Assembly: GCF_025685425.1 (NCBI RefSeq)
Contig: NZ_JAGTAS010000057.1
Coordinates: forward strand, 496,001 to 560,000
DNA length: 64,000 bases
Source of the DNA: Terriglobus albidus
GTDB lineage: Bacteria; Acidobacteriota; Terriglobia; Terriglobales; Acidobacteriaceae
Direction of reading: 5' to 3'
The position numbers were made by a program, and so were the translations under genes. A model generated the notes under the pieces. It saw nothing but the letters and a program-made list of their open reading frames with translations, was not told where the DNA came from and did no database searches. The stretch's first letter is position 1, and each line of letters starts with the position of its first letter. Below are positions 1 to 9,149 of the stretch, one piece after another.

Positions 1-615
1 CAGCCATCCACGCGGGGTGAGGATATCAGTGCGGCCATCGCCGTTCAGGTCGCCCGCGCCGATGCCATGACCGTAGCTCTGGTGCGAGACCGTGTGCTTG
101 ACCCACTTATGGTCTTTGAGCTCAAACCATGCGGCTGGAACGTTCTCACGGTCGAACTCAGGCAGAAGCTCCTCGGCCTTGCCATCGTTGTTGAGATCGA
201 CCAGGAAGGCAAACTCGGTGGGGCCGCTGTTATCGATCTCCGTCACCTTCCACGCACCGCCTCCTTTACCCGGGTTCTTCAGCCAGACGATATTGTGTGC
301 GAAGTAGCTGCACTGGATTACATCTGGCCAGCCATCGCCGTCCACATCCATGATCTGATCGCTGAAATTGTCGATGTAGCCGCTGGAGTAGTCGATCTGG
401 CGCAGCGGATGCTTCACCCAACGCGGTCCTTCGTACCAGCTCTCGCCAGCGACGATGTCGAGCTTGCCGTCCTTGTTCAGGTCCGCGACGGCGACCGTCT
501 CGCCGTATCCGGGATCGATCATCGTTATACGAAAGGCAATATCCGCAGGACGGCTGGCAGCATGAGCTACGGCCATCATGGCCGCCATACCAAGGACGCA
601 CAACAGATTTCTCAT
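1..615 (-). CDS. Secreted VCBS/FG-GAP repeat protein (partial, 3' end off window)
   Basis: The frame is open on the minus strand from an ATG at 615 to the window edge (205 codons, no stop). It begins with a signal peptide (MRNLLCVLGMAAMMAVAHA). Calcium-binding FG-GAP/VCBS style repeats follow, with cores such as VADLNKDGKLDIV, VDGDGWPDVI, VDLNNDGKAEELLP and GDLNGDGRTDIL. An AGGGAGA ribosome site lies about 9 nt upstream of the ATG. It sits 45 nt downstream of the GH92 gene on the same strand, so the two are probably co-transcribed. Such repeats form extracellular beta-propellers. A role in glycan binding or degradation is inferred from the neighbour only. The C-terminal part is outside the window. 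Confidence 0.85.
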   Translation of the reverse strand, partial: MRNLLCVLGMAAMMAVAHAASRPADIAFRITMIDPGYGETVAVADLNKDGKLDIVAGESWYEGPRWVKHPLRQIDYSSGYIDNFSDQIMDVDGDGWPDVIQCSYFAHNIVWLKNPGKGGGAWKVTEIDNSGPTEFAFLVDLNNDGKAEELLPEFDRENVPAAWFELKDHKWVKHTVSHQSYGHGIGAGDLNGDGRTDILTPRGWL

Positions 616-660
616 TACGATGGAATCTCCCTGAGTTTCAGCGGAGGAATTATTCCATCC

Positions 661-2955
661 TTAGTGCAGGGTCGTCGACATGGAGTAAGGACGAGCTGAT
701 GCCGCACGACCGAACTCCTTGTTGGGCGCGCTCTGCATCGTGAAGCGAAGTTCACCACCGGCCAGTAGCTCGTCATGGCGGAGAAAGGTCCGGGGCAGCG
801 ACTGGTGATTCAAAGAAACATTGCCGACGTAGTCGCCGCTTCCCTCCTTAACAATGCGCAGCATCTTCCCATTCGGCAGGTGCAGCGTAGTCTCATCCAC
901 GAACGGACGGCCCAGGACATACTCATTACTTCCCGGAGCCACCGGATAGAAGCCCATCGACGAGAAGAGAAGCCACGCCGACATCTGTCCAAGGTCGTCA
1001 TTGCCGACAAGACCATCGGGAGCGGGCCGATACTGCGACTCGATGATCTGCTTCAAGCGCTCCTGCGTCCGCCACGGCGCGCCGGCATAGGCGTAAAGAT
1101 ACGCCAGATGATGGCTGGGCTCATTGCCGTGGATGTACTGTCCGATCATGCCCGCGATGTCTTCAACGTCGGCATACTGCCTGGGATCAACCTTCGCGTC
1201 GAACATGGCGTCGAGCTTCTGGATCAGTTTGTCCTCGCCACCGAGCAACTGGATCAAGCCCGCCTCGTCCTGCGGCTGATACCAGGAGTACTGCCAGGCA
1301 TTGCCTTCGGTAAAGCCGCTGCCATTGCCCGCCTTCGCCGGATCAAACGGCTCGCGGAAGCTTCCGTCCGCAAGCCGTGGACGGACAAAGCCACTCTTCG
1401 TATCGAAGACATTACGCCAGTACGCTGCGCGCTTGTTGAACTCCTGCTCGATGTCCTTCTTCCCCATGGCATGAGCCATCTGTGCGATGGTCCAATCATC
1501 GAAGGCGTACTCCATGGTCTCCGATGCGGACTCGTCATCGTGATCGACGGGAACATAGCCGCGATCGATGTACTCGCCTACTCCCTCGTACTGGCGATAA
1601 CGAGCGCTGGCGACCATGGCGTTCAGTGCCGCCTCGGCGTCATATCCGCGAATGCCCTTTCTGTATGCATCGGCAAGGATCGGCACGGCGTGGTAGCCGA
1701 TCATGCACCACGTCTCCAGCCCGGCGAACTGCCAGACGGGCAGAATGCCGTAAGGACTCTGCTGCTGCGACGCGATCAGGGAGCGCACAACGTTGTTGGT
1801 GCGCTCCTCCGGCTGCAGCAGCGTCATCAACGGCTGCTCGGCACGATAGGTATCCCACAGCGAAAAGGTCGAGACAAACTCCCAACCCTTCGCCTGATGC
1901 ACCTCTTCATCCGGACCACGGTAGCGGCCATCCACGTCCATCGCGGTACTGGGAGCCATGAGCGCGTGATAGAGAGCGGTATAGAGATTCTTCTTCATCG
2001 GCTCTGTACCGGAGAACTCCACCCGGCCCAGCTCCTTCTCCCAGGCTGCGCGAGCCTGTGCGCGAACGCCATCGAAGTCGAAGCCCTTCACCTCGGCATT
2101 CAGATTGGCGATCGCGCCTTCTTCGCTGACGGTTGAGAGTGCAACTTCTACGACGAGGGGATGGGTTAGCTGTCCGAAGTCAAACGCAGCAACCAGGCCC
2201 CGGCCCTCCTTGAACGGAACATCGGTCGCATCGCGGCGCACACCGGAGAAGCCCAGGTACTCCTGCGGCACAGGCTCCACATTGCGGAAGAGATGCCCGG
2301 TTAGCGGCGCGGAGAAGCGTATGGCAAAGTACAACTGGCGCGCCGGAGCCCAGCCACGAGTCTCTCGCATGCCGGTCACCAGGCCACCTTCGCGAAGACG
2401 AACCCGGGACCACATCACCTTCCCCGCATAGTTGTAGATCGAAGAGCGCAGATCGACGACCAGGTGGGCCGACTTGTCCGAGGGGAAGGTATACCGATGC
2501 ACGCCAACGCGGCTTGTCGCGGTCAGCTCCGCGCGCACCTGCGGAGTTTCGAGCGTCACCGCGTAGTAGCCGGGCTCGGCCATCTCGCTCTTATGCTGGA
2601 AGGCCGAGCGATAATCAGCGGGCTCGAGCTTCACCTCGCCCGTCTCTGGAGTAATCAGCACGTCGCCGAGGTCGGAGTGGCCTGCACCCGAGAAGTGCGT
2701 ATGACTGAAGCCGAGGATCGAACTGTCTTCATAGCGATACCCCGCAGCCCACTTATAGCTCTGCTTGAAGGGCTTGATCTCGGTATCGGGACTGAGCTGC
2801 ACCATGCCAAAGGGCACGACGGCGCCAGGAAAAGTGTGGCCGTCAGGGCCGGTGCCGATCATCGGATCGACGGAGCGAAAGGCCGGGGACTGAGCTCCCG
2901 CAAATCCACCAAAGCACACCACCACCACAGCCGCACAAACCAGAAGACTCTTCAT
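661..2955 (-). CDS. GH92 family alpha-mannosidase, secreted
   Basis: The 764-residue protein has an N-terminal signal peptide (to about residue 21). It carries the hallmarks of glycoside hydrolase family 92: DPMIGTGPDGHTFPGAVVPFG near the N-terminus, GFSHTHFSGAG, an ETMEYAFDDW stretch in the alpha/alpha barrel, HGNEPSHHLAYLY, and GNDDLGQMSAWLLFSSMGFYP near the C-terminus. GH92 enzymes are calcium-dependent exo-mannosidases, mostly acting on alpha-1,2 linkages; the exact linkage cannot be read here. Length is normal for the family. There is no clear ribosome site before the ATG at 2955. A TAGGAT hexamer lies 6 nt upstream, so the transcript may be leaderless. The next gene on the strand is the VCBS protein. 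Confidence 0.93.
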   Translation of the reverse strand: MKSLLVCAAVVVVCFGGFAGAQSPAFRSVDPMIGTGPDGHTFPGAVVPFGMVQLSPDTEIKPFKQSYKWAAGYRYEDSSILGFSHTHFSGAGHSDLGDVLITPETGEVKLEPADYRSAFQHKSEMAEPGYYAVTLETPQVRAELTATSRVGVHRYTFPSDKSAHLVVDLRSSIYNYAGKVMWSRVRLREGGLVTGMRETRGWAPARQLYFAIRFSAPLTGHLFRNVEPVPQEYLGFSGVRRDATDVPFKEGRGLVAAFDFGQLTHPLVVEVALSTVSEEGAIANLNAEVKGFDFDGVRAQARAAWEKELGRVEFSGTEPMKKNLYTALYHALMAPSTAMDVDGRYRGPDEEVHQAKGWEFVSTFSLWDTYRAEQPLMTLLQPEERTNNVVRSLIASQQQSPYGILPVWQFAGLETWCMIGYHAVPILADAYRKGIRGYDAEAALNAMVASARYRQYEGVGEYIDRGYVPVDHDDESASETMEYAFDDWTIAQMAHAMGKKDIEQEFNKRAAYWRNVFDTKSGFVRPRLADGSFREPFDPAKAGNGSGFTEGNAWQYSWYQPQDEAGLIQLLGGEDKLIQKLDAMFDAKVDPRQYADVEDIAGMIGQYIHGNEPSHHLAYLYAYAGAPWRTQERLKQIIESQYRPAPDGLVGNDDLGQMSAWLLFSSMGFYPVAPGSNEYVLGRPFVDETTLHLPNGKMLRIVKEGSGDYVGNVSLNHQSLPRTFLRHDELLAGGELRFTMQSAPNKEFGRAASARPYSMSTTLH

Positions 2956-2965
2956 CAGGCCATCC

Positions 2966-3028
2966 TAGAGTGTTTTCCCTGTTGCTGGCATCCCGCAAGG
3001 GCGTGCATCGGCGTTTTCATTGAGGAAG
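2966..3028 (+). repeat. Family A element, truncated/degenerate left half
   Basis: The stretch from TAGAGTGTTTTCCCTGTTGC to the GCGTTTTCATTG motif matches the left terminal repeat and first arm of the central hairpin of the 112-bp family A elements found elsewhere in the window. The right half is missing. It fills the gap between the divergent GH92 and mutarotase-like genes, so it lies in or beside both promoters. Confidence 0.75.
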
Positions 3029-3034
3029 ACTCCC

Positions 3035-3040
3035 TATAAT
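3035..3040 (+). promoter_or_regulatory. Candidate -10 element (TATAAT)
   Basis: A perfect TATAAT lies 65 nt before the ATG at 3105. It overlaps the upstream in-frame ATG at 3039, which argues against 3039 being the start. No convincing -35 was found at 17 nt. It is directly next to the remnant family A element. Confidence 0.45.
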
Positions 3041-3104
3041 GTGGAATCTCTGGACTACACCCACAGGAAACGCGCTAGCCATTCGCCGCGCTACTATGGG
3101 CACG

Positions 3105-4121
3105 ATGAAATCACTGATGCTTGCCCTGGCCGCTCCCCTTCTCGCCGCGCACATGGCTTCTGGACAGTGCCCCACCGATGCCGCACCGGATGCTCCGCGC
3201 GTCACCATCACCAACGGCAAGCTGACCGCCGTTGTACATCTACCGGATGCGCAGCGCGGCTACTACCGCTCGAATCGTTTCGACTGGAGCGGAAGCATCG
3301 CCTGCGCCACGCTGAACGGCCATACCTTCTGGGGACAGTGGTTCTCACATTACGATCCTTTGGGCAACGATGCCATCACCGGTCCCGCGGAAGAGTTCCG
3401 CTCCCCCGATGGAGCGGAGCCCGGCTATAACGAGGCTGCTCCGGGAGGTCTCTTCGTGAAACTCGGCGTTGGCGTTCTGCGCCGTCTGGACGAGAAGCCC
3501 TACAGTTTCGGAGGGAAGTATCCCATCGTCGACGCCGGCACGTGGAAGAGCACCTCCAATCGCAACTCGGTTACCTCGACCCAGCTGGTGCACTCCACCA
3601 TCGGCTTCGACTACCGCTACACCAAAACGGTGGAGATCGATAAGAAGGCGAACATTGTCCGGCTTCGGCATACGTTGACGAACCTGGGCAAGCGCCCGAT
3701 CGACTCCGCGCTCTACAACCATGTTTTTATGCAACTGGATGGGAAAGGGCCGGGACCGGGCACAACCGTCACACTTGGATTTGCGCCGACGGTCGAAACG
3801 CCCTTCCCTGACTCGGTCTCCGTAGAGGGTAAGACAATTCGGTTCCTGGCTCCCCCACCGAATGGACGAGCCGTGGGATCCTACCTGACGGGCTACACCC
3901 CGCAGACGCCAAATACCTCTGAGATCACCGACACCTCGACCGGTCTCCGCGTCCGGCAGAAGACAGACGCCCCGATCGTGAAGTTTTATTTCTGGGGACA
4001 TAGCCGGGCAACCTGCCCGGAGGCCTATATCGCCATTCACGTCGCGCCGGGCAAAACTCAGCGCTGGACGACCGAATTCTCGCTGGAGGCGCCGGCAGCG
4101 GCCTCCCCTGCTCCGCGATAA
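3105..4121 (+). CDS. Secreted aldose-epimerase/galactose-mutarotase-like protein
   Basis: This 338-residue protein has an N-terminal signal peptide (MKSLMLALAAPLLAAHMASG). The body resembles the beta-sandwich of galactose-mutarotase-like proteins: a substrate-like NGKLTAVVHLPDAQRGYYRS start, WSGSI, VEIDKKANIVRLRHTLTN in the middle and a C-terminal ETFSLE-type strand. The match is by overall pattern; catalytic His/Glu residues could not be assigned. The ATG at 3105 was chosen over 3039 and 3096 because the signal peptide starts there and 3039 overlaps a TATAAT. TACTAT lies 7 nt upstream of 3105. It is divergent from the GH92 gene, which suits a role in sugar handling, but that is inference. 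Confidence 0.7.
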   Translation: MKSLMLALAAPLLAAHMASGQCPTDAAPDAPRVTITNGKLTAVVHLPDAQRGYYRSNRFDWSGSIACATLNGHTFWGQWFSHYDPLGNDAITGPAEEFRSPDGAEPGYNEAAPGGLFVKLGVGVLRRLDEKPYSFGGKYPIVDAGTWKSTSNRNSVTSTQLVHSTIGFDYRYTKTVEIDKKANIVRLRHTLTNLGKRPIDSALYNHVFMQLDGKGPGPGTTVTLGFAPTVETPFPDSVSVEGKTIRFLAPPPNGRAVGSYLTGYTPQTPNTSEITDTSTGLRVRQKTDAPIVKFYFWGHSRATCPEAYIAIHVAPGKTQRWTTEFSLEAPAAASPAPR

Positions 4122-4135
4122 ACTGAAAAGCGACT

Positions 4136-5518
4136 ATGTTTGAGAATCTCCAGGAAAAACTGCAGCGCGCGTTTAAGAACCTTCGTGGTCAGGGGACCAT
4201 CAGCGAGGAAAACATCACCGAGGCGCTGCGCGAGATCCGCCTTGCCCTGCTCGAGTCTGACGTCAACCTGAACGTCACCAAAGACCTGATCGAGCACATT
4301 CGCGAAAAGGCGATCGGCCAACAGGTAGCGACCGCCCTGTCGCCGACCGAGCAGGTCATCAAGATCATTCACGGTGAACTGGTCGAGTTGCTGGGCCGCG
4401 ACACCGCCCGCTTCAAGTTCGCTTCGCAGCCGCCTTCCGTCATCCTGATGGCGGGCCTGCAGGGTTCCGGTAAAACCACCACCACGGGCAAACTGGCCCA
4501 GTGGCTGAAAAAAGGCGGCCATCGTCCGATGCTGGTCTCGGTCGACGTCTACCGTCCTGCCGCCCGCGAACAGCTCGCCGTCGTCGCCAAGTCCATCGGT
4601 ACCCAGCTCTACACCGGTAATATCGGAGCTGACGAAGCCGGCACGCCGCTGGTGCTGCGCCTGGCCAAAGAAGCCAAGCGCGATGCTGCCAACTTCGGCT
4701 GCGACATTCTGCTGGTCGATACCGCCGGACGACTTGGCATCGACGAAGAGCTGATGGGCGAGATGTCGGAGCTGAAGAAGCTCCTCAATCCCTCCGAGAT
4801 CCTCTTCGTCGCCGACGCCATGACCGGTCAGGATGCCGTGAACTCCGCCAAGGCCTTCCATGACCGTCTCGGCATTACCGGCGTGGTGTTGACCAAGATG
4901 GATGGCGACGCCCGCGGTGGTGCGGCATTGTCGATCCGTCAGGTTACGGGAGCTCCGGTCAAGTTCATCGGTACGGGTGAAAAGCCCGACGCCTTCGAGC
5001 CCTTCCATCCCGACCGTATCGTCAGCCGCATTATGGGCTTGGGCGATATCGCCACCCTGCTGGAGCGCGCCGAAGAGAAGCTCGACCGCGGCAAGGCTGA
5101 AGCTTTCGCCAAGAAGGCGCTGGCCGGTGACGGGTTTTCGCTGGAAGACTTCCGCGATCAGTTGCGGCAGATCAAAAAGCTCGGGTCCATGCAGTCCATC
5201 CTGAAGATGCTGCCCTCGGTGGGTCCGTTCCAGGGCCTGCAGGCGGCGGCCGGCCAGGTGGACGAGAGTCAGTTCACCCGCGTGGAGGCGATTATCAACT
5301 CCATGACGGCGAAGGAGCGGCTCAACCACGAGATCATCTCAGGCAGCCGGCGCAAGCGCATCGCCGCAGGCAGCGGCACCAGCGTGCAGGAGGTCAACAA
5401 CCTGCTCCGCCAGTACGCGCAGATGCGAAAGATGTTCAAAGGCATGGGCGCCGGCGGCGGTAAGATGCAACGCCGCCTGATGAGTCAGATGGGCAACATG
5501 GGACGCTTCGGCCGCTAA
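4136..5518 (+). CDS. ffh: Signal recognition particle protein Ffh (SRP54)
   Basis: The protein has 460 residues, usual for bacterial Ffh. An N-terminal helical bundle is followed by the SRP GTPase domain with P-loop GLQGSGKTTTTGKLA, DTAGRLGID and TKMDGDARGG. A methionine-rich M domain follows (MLPSVGPF, MTAKERLNHEIISGSRRKRIA, MRKMFKGMG). Ffh binds SRP RNA and signal peptides and delivers ribosomes to FtsY. The gene starts 14 nt after the mutarotase-like gene stop. Ribosome site is weak (GAAAAGCG). rpsP/rimM, often found downstream of ffh, are not present. Confidence 0.98.
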   Translation: MFENLQEKLQRAFKNLRGQGTISEENITEALREIRLALLESDVNLNVTKDLIEHIREKAIGQQVATALSPTEQVIKIIHGELVELLGRDTARFKFASQPPSVILMAGLQGSGKTTTTGKLAQWLKKGGHRPMLVSVDVYRPAAREQLAVVAKSIGTQLYTGNIGADEAGTPLVLRLAKEAKRDAANFGCDILLVDTAGRLGIDEELMGEMSELKKLLNPSEILFVADAMTGQDAVNSAKAFHDRLGITGVVLTKMDGDARGGAALSIRQVTGAPVKFIGTGEKPDAFEPFHPDRIVSRIMGLGDIATLLERAEEKLDRGKAEAFAKKALAGDGFSLEDFRDQLRQIKKLGSMQSILKMLPSVGPFQGLQAAAGQVDESQFTRVEAIINSMTAKERLNHEIISGSRRKRIAAGSGTSVQEVNNLLRQYAQMRKMFKGMGAGGGKMQRRLMSQMGNMGRFGR

Positions 5519-5849
5519 CGAACTCTGATACGGGTTCCATCCCCGTTGGCGCTATCAAATTCGCGGAATGACAAAAGGCTTGCTCCAGCCACACGATTGG
5601 CCAGAGTAAGCCTTTTGAGCATCAAAAAACATATATGGACGCCCATGATTCTTCGGGGCGACAATAGTGGCCGTCTCGTCGACCCGATGTAGATGGAAAG
5701 GCCGGCGAGGCTTGGCCGGAGGCACGCAACAGCGCTGACCTCGGGATCGATTCGTTCGGCAGCCGGTGTGATTGCCATCACCGACTTCGGTTCCCGAACA
5801 CGCGCACTCTTACGCTGCCTGCATGCCGGCCGCGAAAGGAGTGTGTTTC
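5519..5849. other. Intergenic region without a recognisable gene
   Basis: The gap between ffh and the UspA gene is 331 nt. It holds a long-loop inverted repeat (5573-5616). The in-frame extension of the UspA gene into it (from 5772) lacks a ribosome site and is not supported. Nothing else is recognised. Confidence 0.5.
5573..5616 (+). terminator. Possible ffh terminator
   Basis: AAAAGGCTT (5573-5581) pairs with AAGCCTTTT (5608-5616). The loop is long and includes a weaker inner stem. It lies 55 nt after the ffh stop. The T run is short, so this is only a candidate. Confidence 0.4.
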
Positions 5850-6743
5850 ATGGCGCTCAGTTTCCATTCCGCCCCGGCTGAGATTCACCTTCAGACCACC
5901 CGGCTGAAGTTCCGCCATATTCTCGTCGCAACCGATTTTTCTTCCCATGCGGATGCGGCACTGTTCGCCGCGTGTCATCTGGCTCGTACCTACCAGGCTG
6001 AGTTGGTGCTCTTTCATAACATCATCCCCCCTGTCATTACGCCCGATGCCACGCTCACCACCATCGAAGCCTCTTCGGCCGCGTGTGCCCATGCCGAAAA
6101 GCGTATGGCAGCACAAATCTCGGCACATATGGAATTGGCTACCGTGCCTCACCGCATCGCCATTCGCGAAGGCTATCTAAACGAGGAACTGGCCAAGGTG
6201 ATAAAGGACGAGGCGATCGATCTTCTGGTGGTCGGCTCCCATGGTGCGCGCGGATTTGAGAAGGTGCTGCTTGGTTCCGTGGCAGAGTCGATGCTGCGCC
6301 GGTCCCCCATACCGGTCATGATCGTCGGTCCGGAGGCCAAGGTCGCCGAAACGCCGACCTGCATTCTGCTCGCCACCGATCTTGAACCAGCCGCACTGCA
6401 CGCCGCGCAGTATGCGACCTCGCTTGCCGAGGAGTTTCAGGCCAAGCTGACATTGCTGCACGTCCTCCAGCAGCCCGGCTGGCCGACCAAGGAAGACCGC
6501 GAGGCGATTGAACATCGGCTCCAGCAGTTGGTACCAGCGGATGCGACCGCGTTCTGCCAGGCCGGGTATCGCGTACGGCATGGCGAACCCTCCCGGGAGA
6601 TCGTCGCACAGGCACAGCAGTGCGAGGCCAACCTCATCGTCACGGGCCGCCATAACAAAGGTCCGCTCTCAAGCCGAGCCCTCTGGACAACGCTCACACG
6701 ATTGATCCAGGAAGCTCCGTGCCCTGTCTTGACCGTTCGCTAG
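5850..6743 (+). CDS. Tandem universal stress protein (UspA family)
   Basis: The 297-residue cytoplasmic protein has two Usp domains. The first begins HILVATDFSSHADAALFAA and ends with the ATP-binding signature GSHGARGFEKVLLGSVAES plus PIPVMIVGP. The second begins CILLATDLEPAALHAAQYA and ends PCPVLTVR; its nucleotide motif is degenerate (TGRHNKGPLSS). The start at 5850 is set by a strong AAAGGAG (5835-5841) 8 nt upstream. The next gene is an HdeD-like membrane protein 27 nt away, so this looks like a general-stress operon. Substrate or signal is unknown. Confidence 0.9.
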   Translation: MALSFHSAPAEIHLQTTRLKFRHILVATDFSSHADAALFAACHLARTYQAELVLFHNIIPPVITPDATLTTIEASSAACAHAEKRMAAQISAHMELATVPHRIAIREGYLNEELAKVIKDEAIDLLVVGSHGARGFEKVLLGSVAESMLRRSPIPVMIVGPEAKVAETPTCILLATDLEPAALHAAQYATSLAEEFQAKLTLLHVLQQPGWPTKEDREAIEHRLQQLVPADATAFCQAGYRVRHGEPSREIVAQAQQCEANLIVTGRHNKGPLSSRALWTTLTRLIQEAPCPVLTVR

Positions 6744-6770
6744 GCATTCACCCCGGAAAGGAGGGGCGCC

Positions 6771-7388
6771 ATGCACCGCTACGAAACGTACTGGATTATC
6801 ACGTTGTTCCGCGGAGTTTTGGCGATCCTTTTCGGCTGCGCCATTCTGCTGATCCCGCAGATGTCTTCCTCTGTCTTACTGCTGCCTTTTGCCATGGTGA
6901 TGTCAATTCTGTTCCTGGCGGGCTATGGCGCGGCAGATAGTGCCTTGGTGTTCTTTGAAAGCTTTGCGCTCCCCAAGCGCCCCGGCCAGATCGCAAGCCG
7001 GTTGCAGGGCTCCGTCGGTATCACCATCTCGTTGCTGCTGGCAACCATTGCCTTTGAACATGCCCGTCTGCATTGGTTCTTCTATCTGGTAGCGGCACAA
7101 GCCGGAGCGGCTGCCGTGTCAGACCTCGTCACAGCTCGTCATGTGTGGCGGCACCATCGCACGATCCTGGTGTATGCCTCGGCATTCGTCTCCGGCGCCG
7201 CGTCGCTTTATTTCCTGATCAGCGCCCTCATGGAAGCACCCTTGGCAACGGATGCCTCAATGCGCATGCTTTACGGCTATCTGCTTGGTTTCGGTACCGT
7301 CAACATTGGCCTGGCGTGCATGCTGCTGCAGGAAAGACCGCACCCGCATGCCATACGGCCCGCATCGACATTGCGGCACATCCACTAG
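6771..7388 (+). CDS. HdeD-like (DUF308) inner-membrane protein
   Basis: The 205-residue protein consists of about six hydrophobic segments in three paired repeats, the arrangement of the HdeD/DUF308 family. The first segment (WIITLFRGVLAILFGCAILLI) carries the typical R-G-x-L-A-I-x-F-G pattern. HdeD is tied to acid stress in enterobacteria; the role here is unknown. A very strong ribosome site (AAAGGAGGGG) precedes the ATG. It follows the UspA gene by 27 nt, probably in one transcript. Confidence 0.8.
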   Translation: MHRYETYWIITLFRGVLAILFGCAILLIPQMSSSVLLLPFAMVMSILFLAGYGAADSALVFFESFALPKRPGQIASRLQGSVGITISLLLATIAFEHARLHWFFYLVAAQAGAAAVSDLVTARHVWRHHRTILVYASAFVSGAASLYFLISALMEAPLATDASMRMLYGYLLGFGTVNIGLACMLLQERPHPHAIRPASTLRHIH

Positions 7389-7413
7389 GCCGCAAGAAAT
7401 TACATTCTTCCAA

Positions 7414-7443
7414 TTGCCGATGGATTGTCAGGCACTCTACACT
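7414..7443 (+). promoter_or_regulatory. Candidate promoter with -10 adjacent to start codon
   Basis: TTGCCG (7414-7419), an 18-nt spacer and TACACT (7438-7443) lie just before the ATG at 7451. The -10 ends 7 nt before the ATG and there is no Shine-Dalgarno sequence. This fits a leaderless mRNA for the dienelactone hydrolase gene. Confidence 0.45.
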
Positions 7444-7450
7444 GCTGCGC

Positions 7451-8380
7451 ATGCGCCGACTCCTGCTTGCCTGCTCGTTGCTGTTGCCCGTCTCTACTGC
7501 AACCCTTCACGCCCAGGACTGGGCCAAAGCCCGCCTCGAAAAGTCTCCACGTCACCGTGAGTACATCTCCTTGAAGACCTCCGGTGGGCCTGTGCAAGCC
7601 TTCGTTGTCTATCCGGAGATCAAGGACAAAGCTCCCGTCGTCGTCCTCATTCACGAGATCTTCGGGTTGAGTGACTGGATGAAGACCATGGCTGACGATC
7701 TGGCCGCCAGCGGCTACATCGTCGTCGCTCCGGACCTGCTCACCGGTAAAGGTCCGAACGGCGGCAATACCGATTCGTTTGCAAGCCGCGATGATGTCAC
7801 CAAGGCTGTCTCCACGCTCTCTCCCGACGCCGTCACGGAAGACCTGAATGCAGCGGTTGCATATGCGAAGACCATTCCCGCCGGCAATGGCAAGATCGCC
7901 GTTGGCGGGTTCTGTTGGGGAGGTGGACAGACCTTCCGCTTTGCGACCAATAACCACGATATCTCCGCCGCATACGTCTTCTACGGCCCTCCACCCGCTG
8001 CGGATGATATGAAGAAAATCACGGTTCCCGTCTATGGCTTTTATGCCGGCAACGATGCGCGTATCGATGCCACCATTCCGTCGACCATCGAAGCCATGAA
8101 AGCTGCAGGTAAGACCTACGAACCGGTCACTTATGACGGTGCAGGTCATGGATTCATGCGCGCGGGCGTTGACCCGGCCGACACCAATCCGAATAACAAG
8201 AAGGCGCGTGAAGATGGATATGCGCGCCTGACGACGCTGCTGAAGTCGCTCTCGGGCGCAAGGAAATCCACGGTAGAAAGCGCGGCTAACCGTTCGCTGG
8301 TGGCCAAGGCAGCGAAGAGCAGCAAGGCCAAAAAGAATGCCGCGGCCACCATGGAATGCCACGACATGTCTACCATGTAA
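7451..8380 (+). CDS. Secreted dienelactone hydrolase family protein
   Basis: This 309-residue protein has a signal peptide (MRRLLLACSLLLPVSTATLHA). An alpha/beta-hydrolase domain of the dienelactone hydrolase family follows: VVLIHEIFGLSDWMK, the nucleophile elbow GGFCWGGG with a cysteine nucleophile, an acid near YAGNDARID, and the catalytic His in AGHGFMR. A lysine- and alanine-rich tail (about residues 270-300, SLVAKAAKSSKAKKNAA) is unusual. The start at 7451 was chosen for the signal peptide; longer in-frame extensions run through the previous gene. The next gene overlaps its 3' end. Substrate unknown. Confidence 0.88.
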   Translation: MRRLLLACSLLLPVSTATLHAQDWAKARLEKSPRHREYISLKTSGGPVQAFVVYPEIKDKAPVVVLIHEIFGLSDWMKTMADDLAASGYIVVAPDLLTGKGPNGGNTDSFASRDDVTKAVSTLSPDAVTEDLNAAVAYAKTIPAGNGKIAVGGFCWGGGQTFRFATNNHDISAAYVFYGPPPAADDMKKITVPVYGFYAGNDARIDATIPSTIEAMKAAGKTYEPVTYDGAGHGFMRAGVDPADTNPNNKKAREDGYARLTTLLKSLSGARKSTVESAANRSLVAKAAKSSKAKKNAAATMECHDMSTM

Positions 8381-9069
8381 GAGTGGACGAACAGAGTATC
8401 CCTGCACTGCAGACCCAACTGGACGAGATCACCGCGAATACGCGGCGGCTCGTCCAGGCCGAGCGTCTGGAAATCAATGAAAATGCCATCGCTGAGCTCT
8501 TCGCGACCGGCATTGAAGACCGCATTCTTTCTGTAGGCTCCAAAGCTCCCGAGTTCTCTCTCCCCGATGCCATCAGTGGCAAGCCGATCCGTTCCGCGGA
8601 CCTGCTTGCTCTGGGGCCGCTGGTCATCAACTTCTTCCGTGGACGGTGGTGTCCTTACTGCATCACCGAGCTGGAGACCTGGCGCGAGTTATACCCGTTA
8701 TTGCGTGAGCGCGGCGCATTGTTCGTGGCCGTCTCTCCGCAGACCGTACGCCAGTCTGACTTCACCGTGCAGCAGCATGCCCTGCGGTTCCCGCTTCTGC
8801 GGGACGAGGGTTCAGAGCTCGCCGAAAAGTTCGGCATTGCCTATACGCCATCGCCGGCCATGCAGCAGTACTACCGCTCGATTCTCGTCAATATTCCTTT
8901 CATCAATACTGGCCAGAACGCCCTGAAGCCCGCGACGGACGCGGCGTGGCGTCTGCCCCTGCCGGCCACCTTCGTCGTCGGCCAGGACGGCACGATTCGT
9001 TTCGCCGAGGCGCATGCCGATTTCCGTGTGCGCCCTGAGCCTGCAGATGTGCTGGCAGCGCTTCCGTAA
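8356..9069 (+). CDS. AhpC/TSA-type peroxiredoxin-like protein
   Basis: The 237-residue protein has a thioredoxin fold: VGSKAPEFSLPDA, then NFFRGRWCPYCITELE with the peroxidatic cysteine in a CxxC, then FVVGQDGTIRFAEAHADF. This is the peroxiredoxin-like/redoxin group, expected to reduce peroxides or act as a thiol oxidoreductase in the cytosol. The ATG at 8356 overlaps the preceding gene by 25 nt. A GTG at 8383, just past the upstream stop, is an equally possible start; neither has a good ribosome site. Likely co-expressed with the dienelactone hydrolase. Confidence 0.87.
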   Translation: MPRHVYHVRVDEQSIPALQTQLDEITANTRRLVQAERLEINENAIAELFATGIEDRILSVGSKAPEFSLPDAISGKPIRSADLLALGPLVINFFRGRWCPYCITELETWRELYPLLRERGALFVAVSPQTVRQSDFTVQQHALRFPLLRDEGSELAEKFGIAYTPSPAMQQYYRSILVNIPFINTGQNALKPATDAAWRLPLPATFVVGQDGTIRFAEAHADFRVRPEPADVLAALP

Positions 9070-9149
9070 AAATCTGTATTCCGAGCTTTGCGTCGGGCGC
9101 CAAACCATCCCTGCCGGTCATCTATCCGAGAGGGCCCTGGGCTCGGAGA

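Noticed and set aside
67-699. Plus-strand open frame of 210 codons at the left edge
   Set aside because: The minus strand reads a signal peptide plus VCBS repeats with a good ribosome site, which explains this segment.
775-2136. Plus-strand open frame of 453 codons opposite the GH92 gene
   Set aside because: A shadow of a gene with clear GH92 signatures and signal peptide.
4058-5329. Long minus-strand open frame (423 codons) opposite ffh
   Set aside because: It mirrors ffh codon by codon; ffh has full family motifs. Long antisense frames are common in GC-rich genes.
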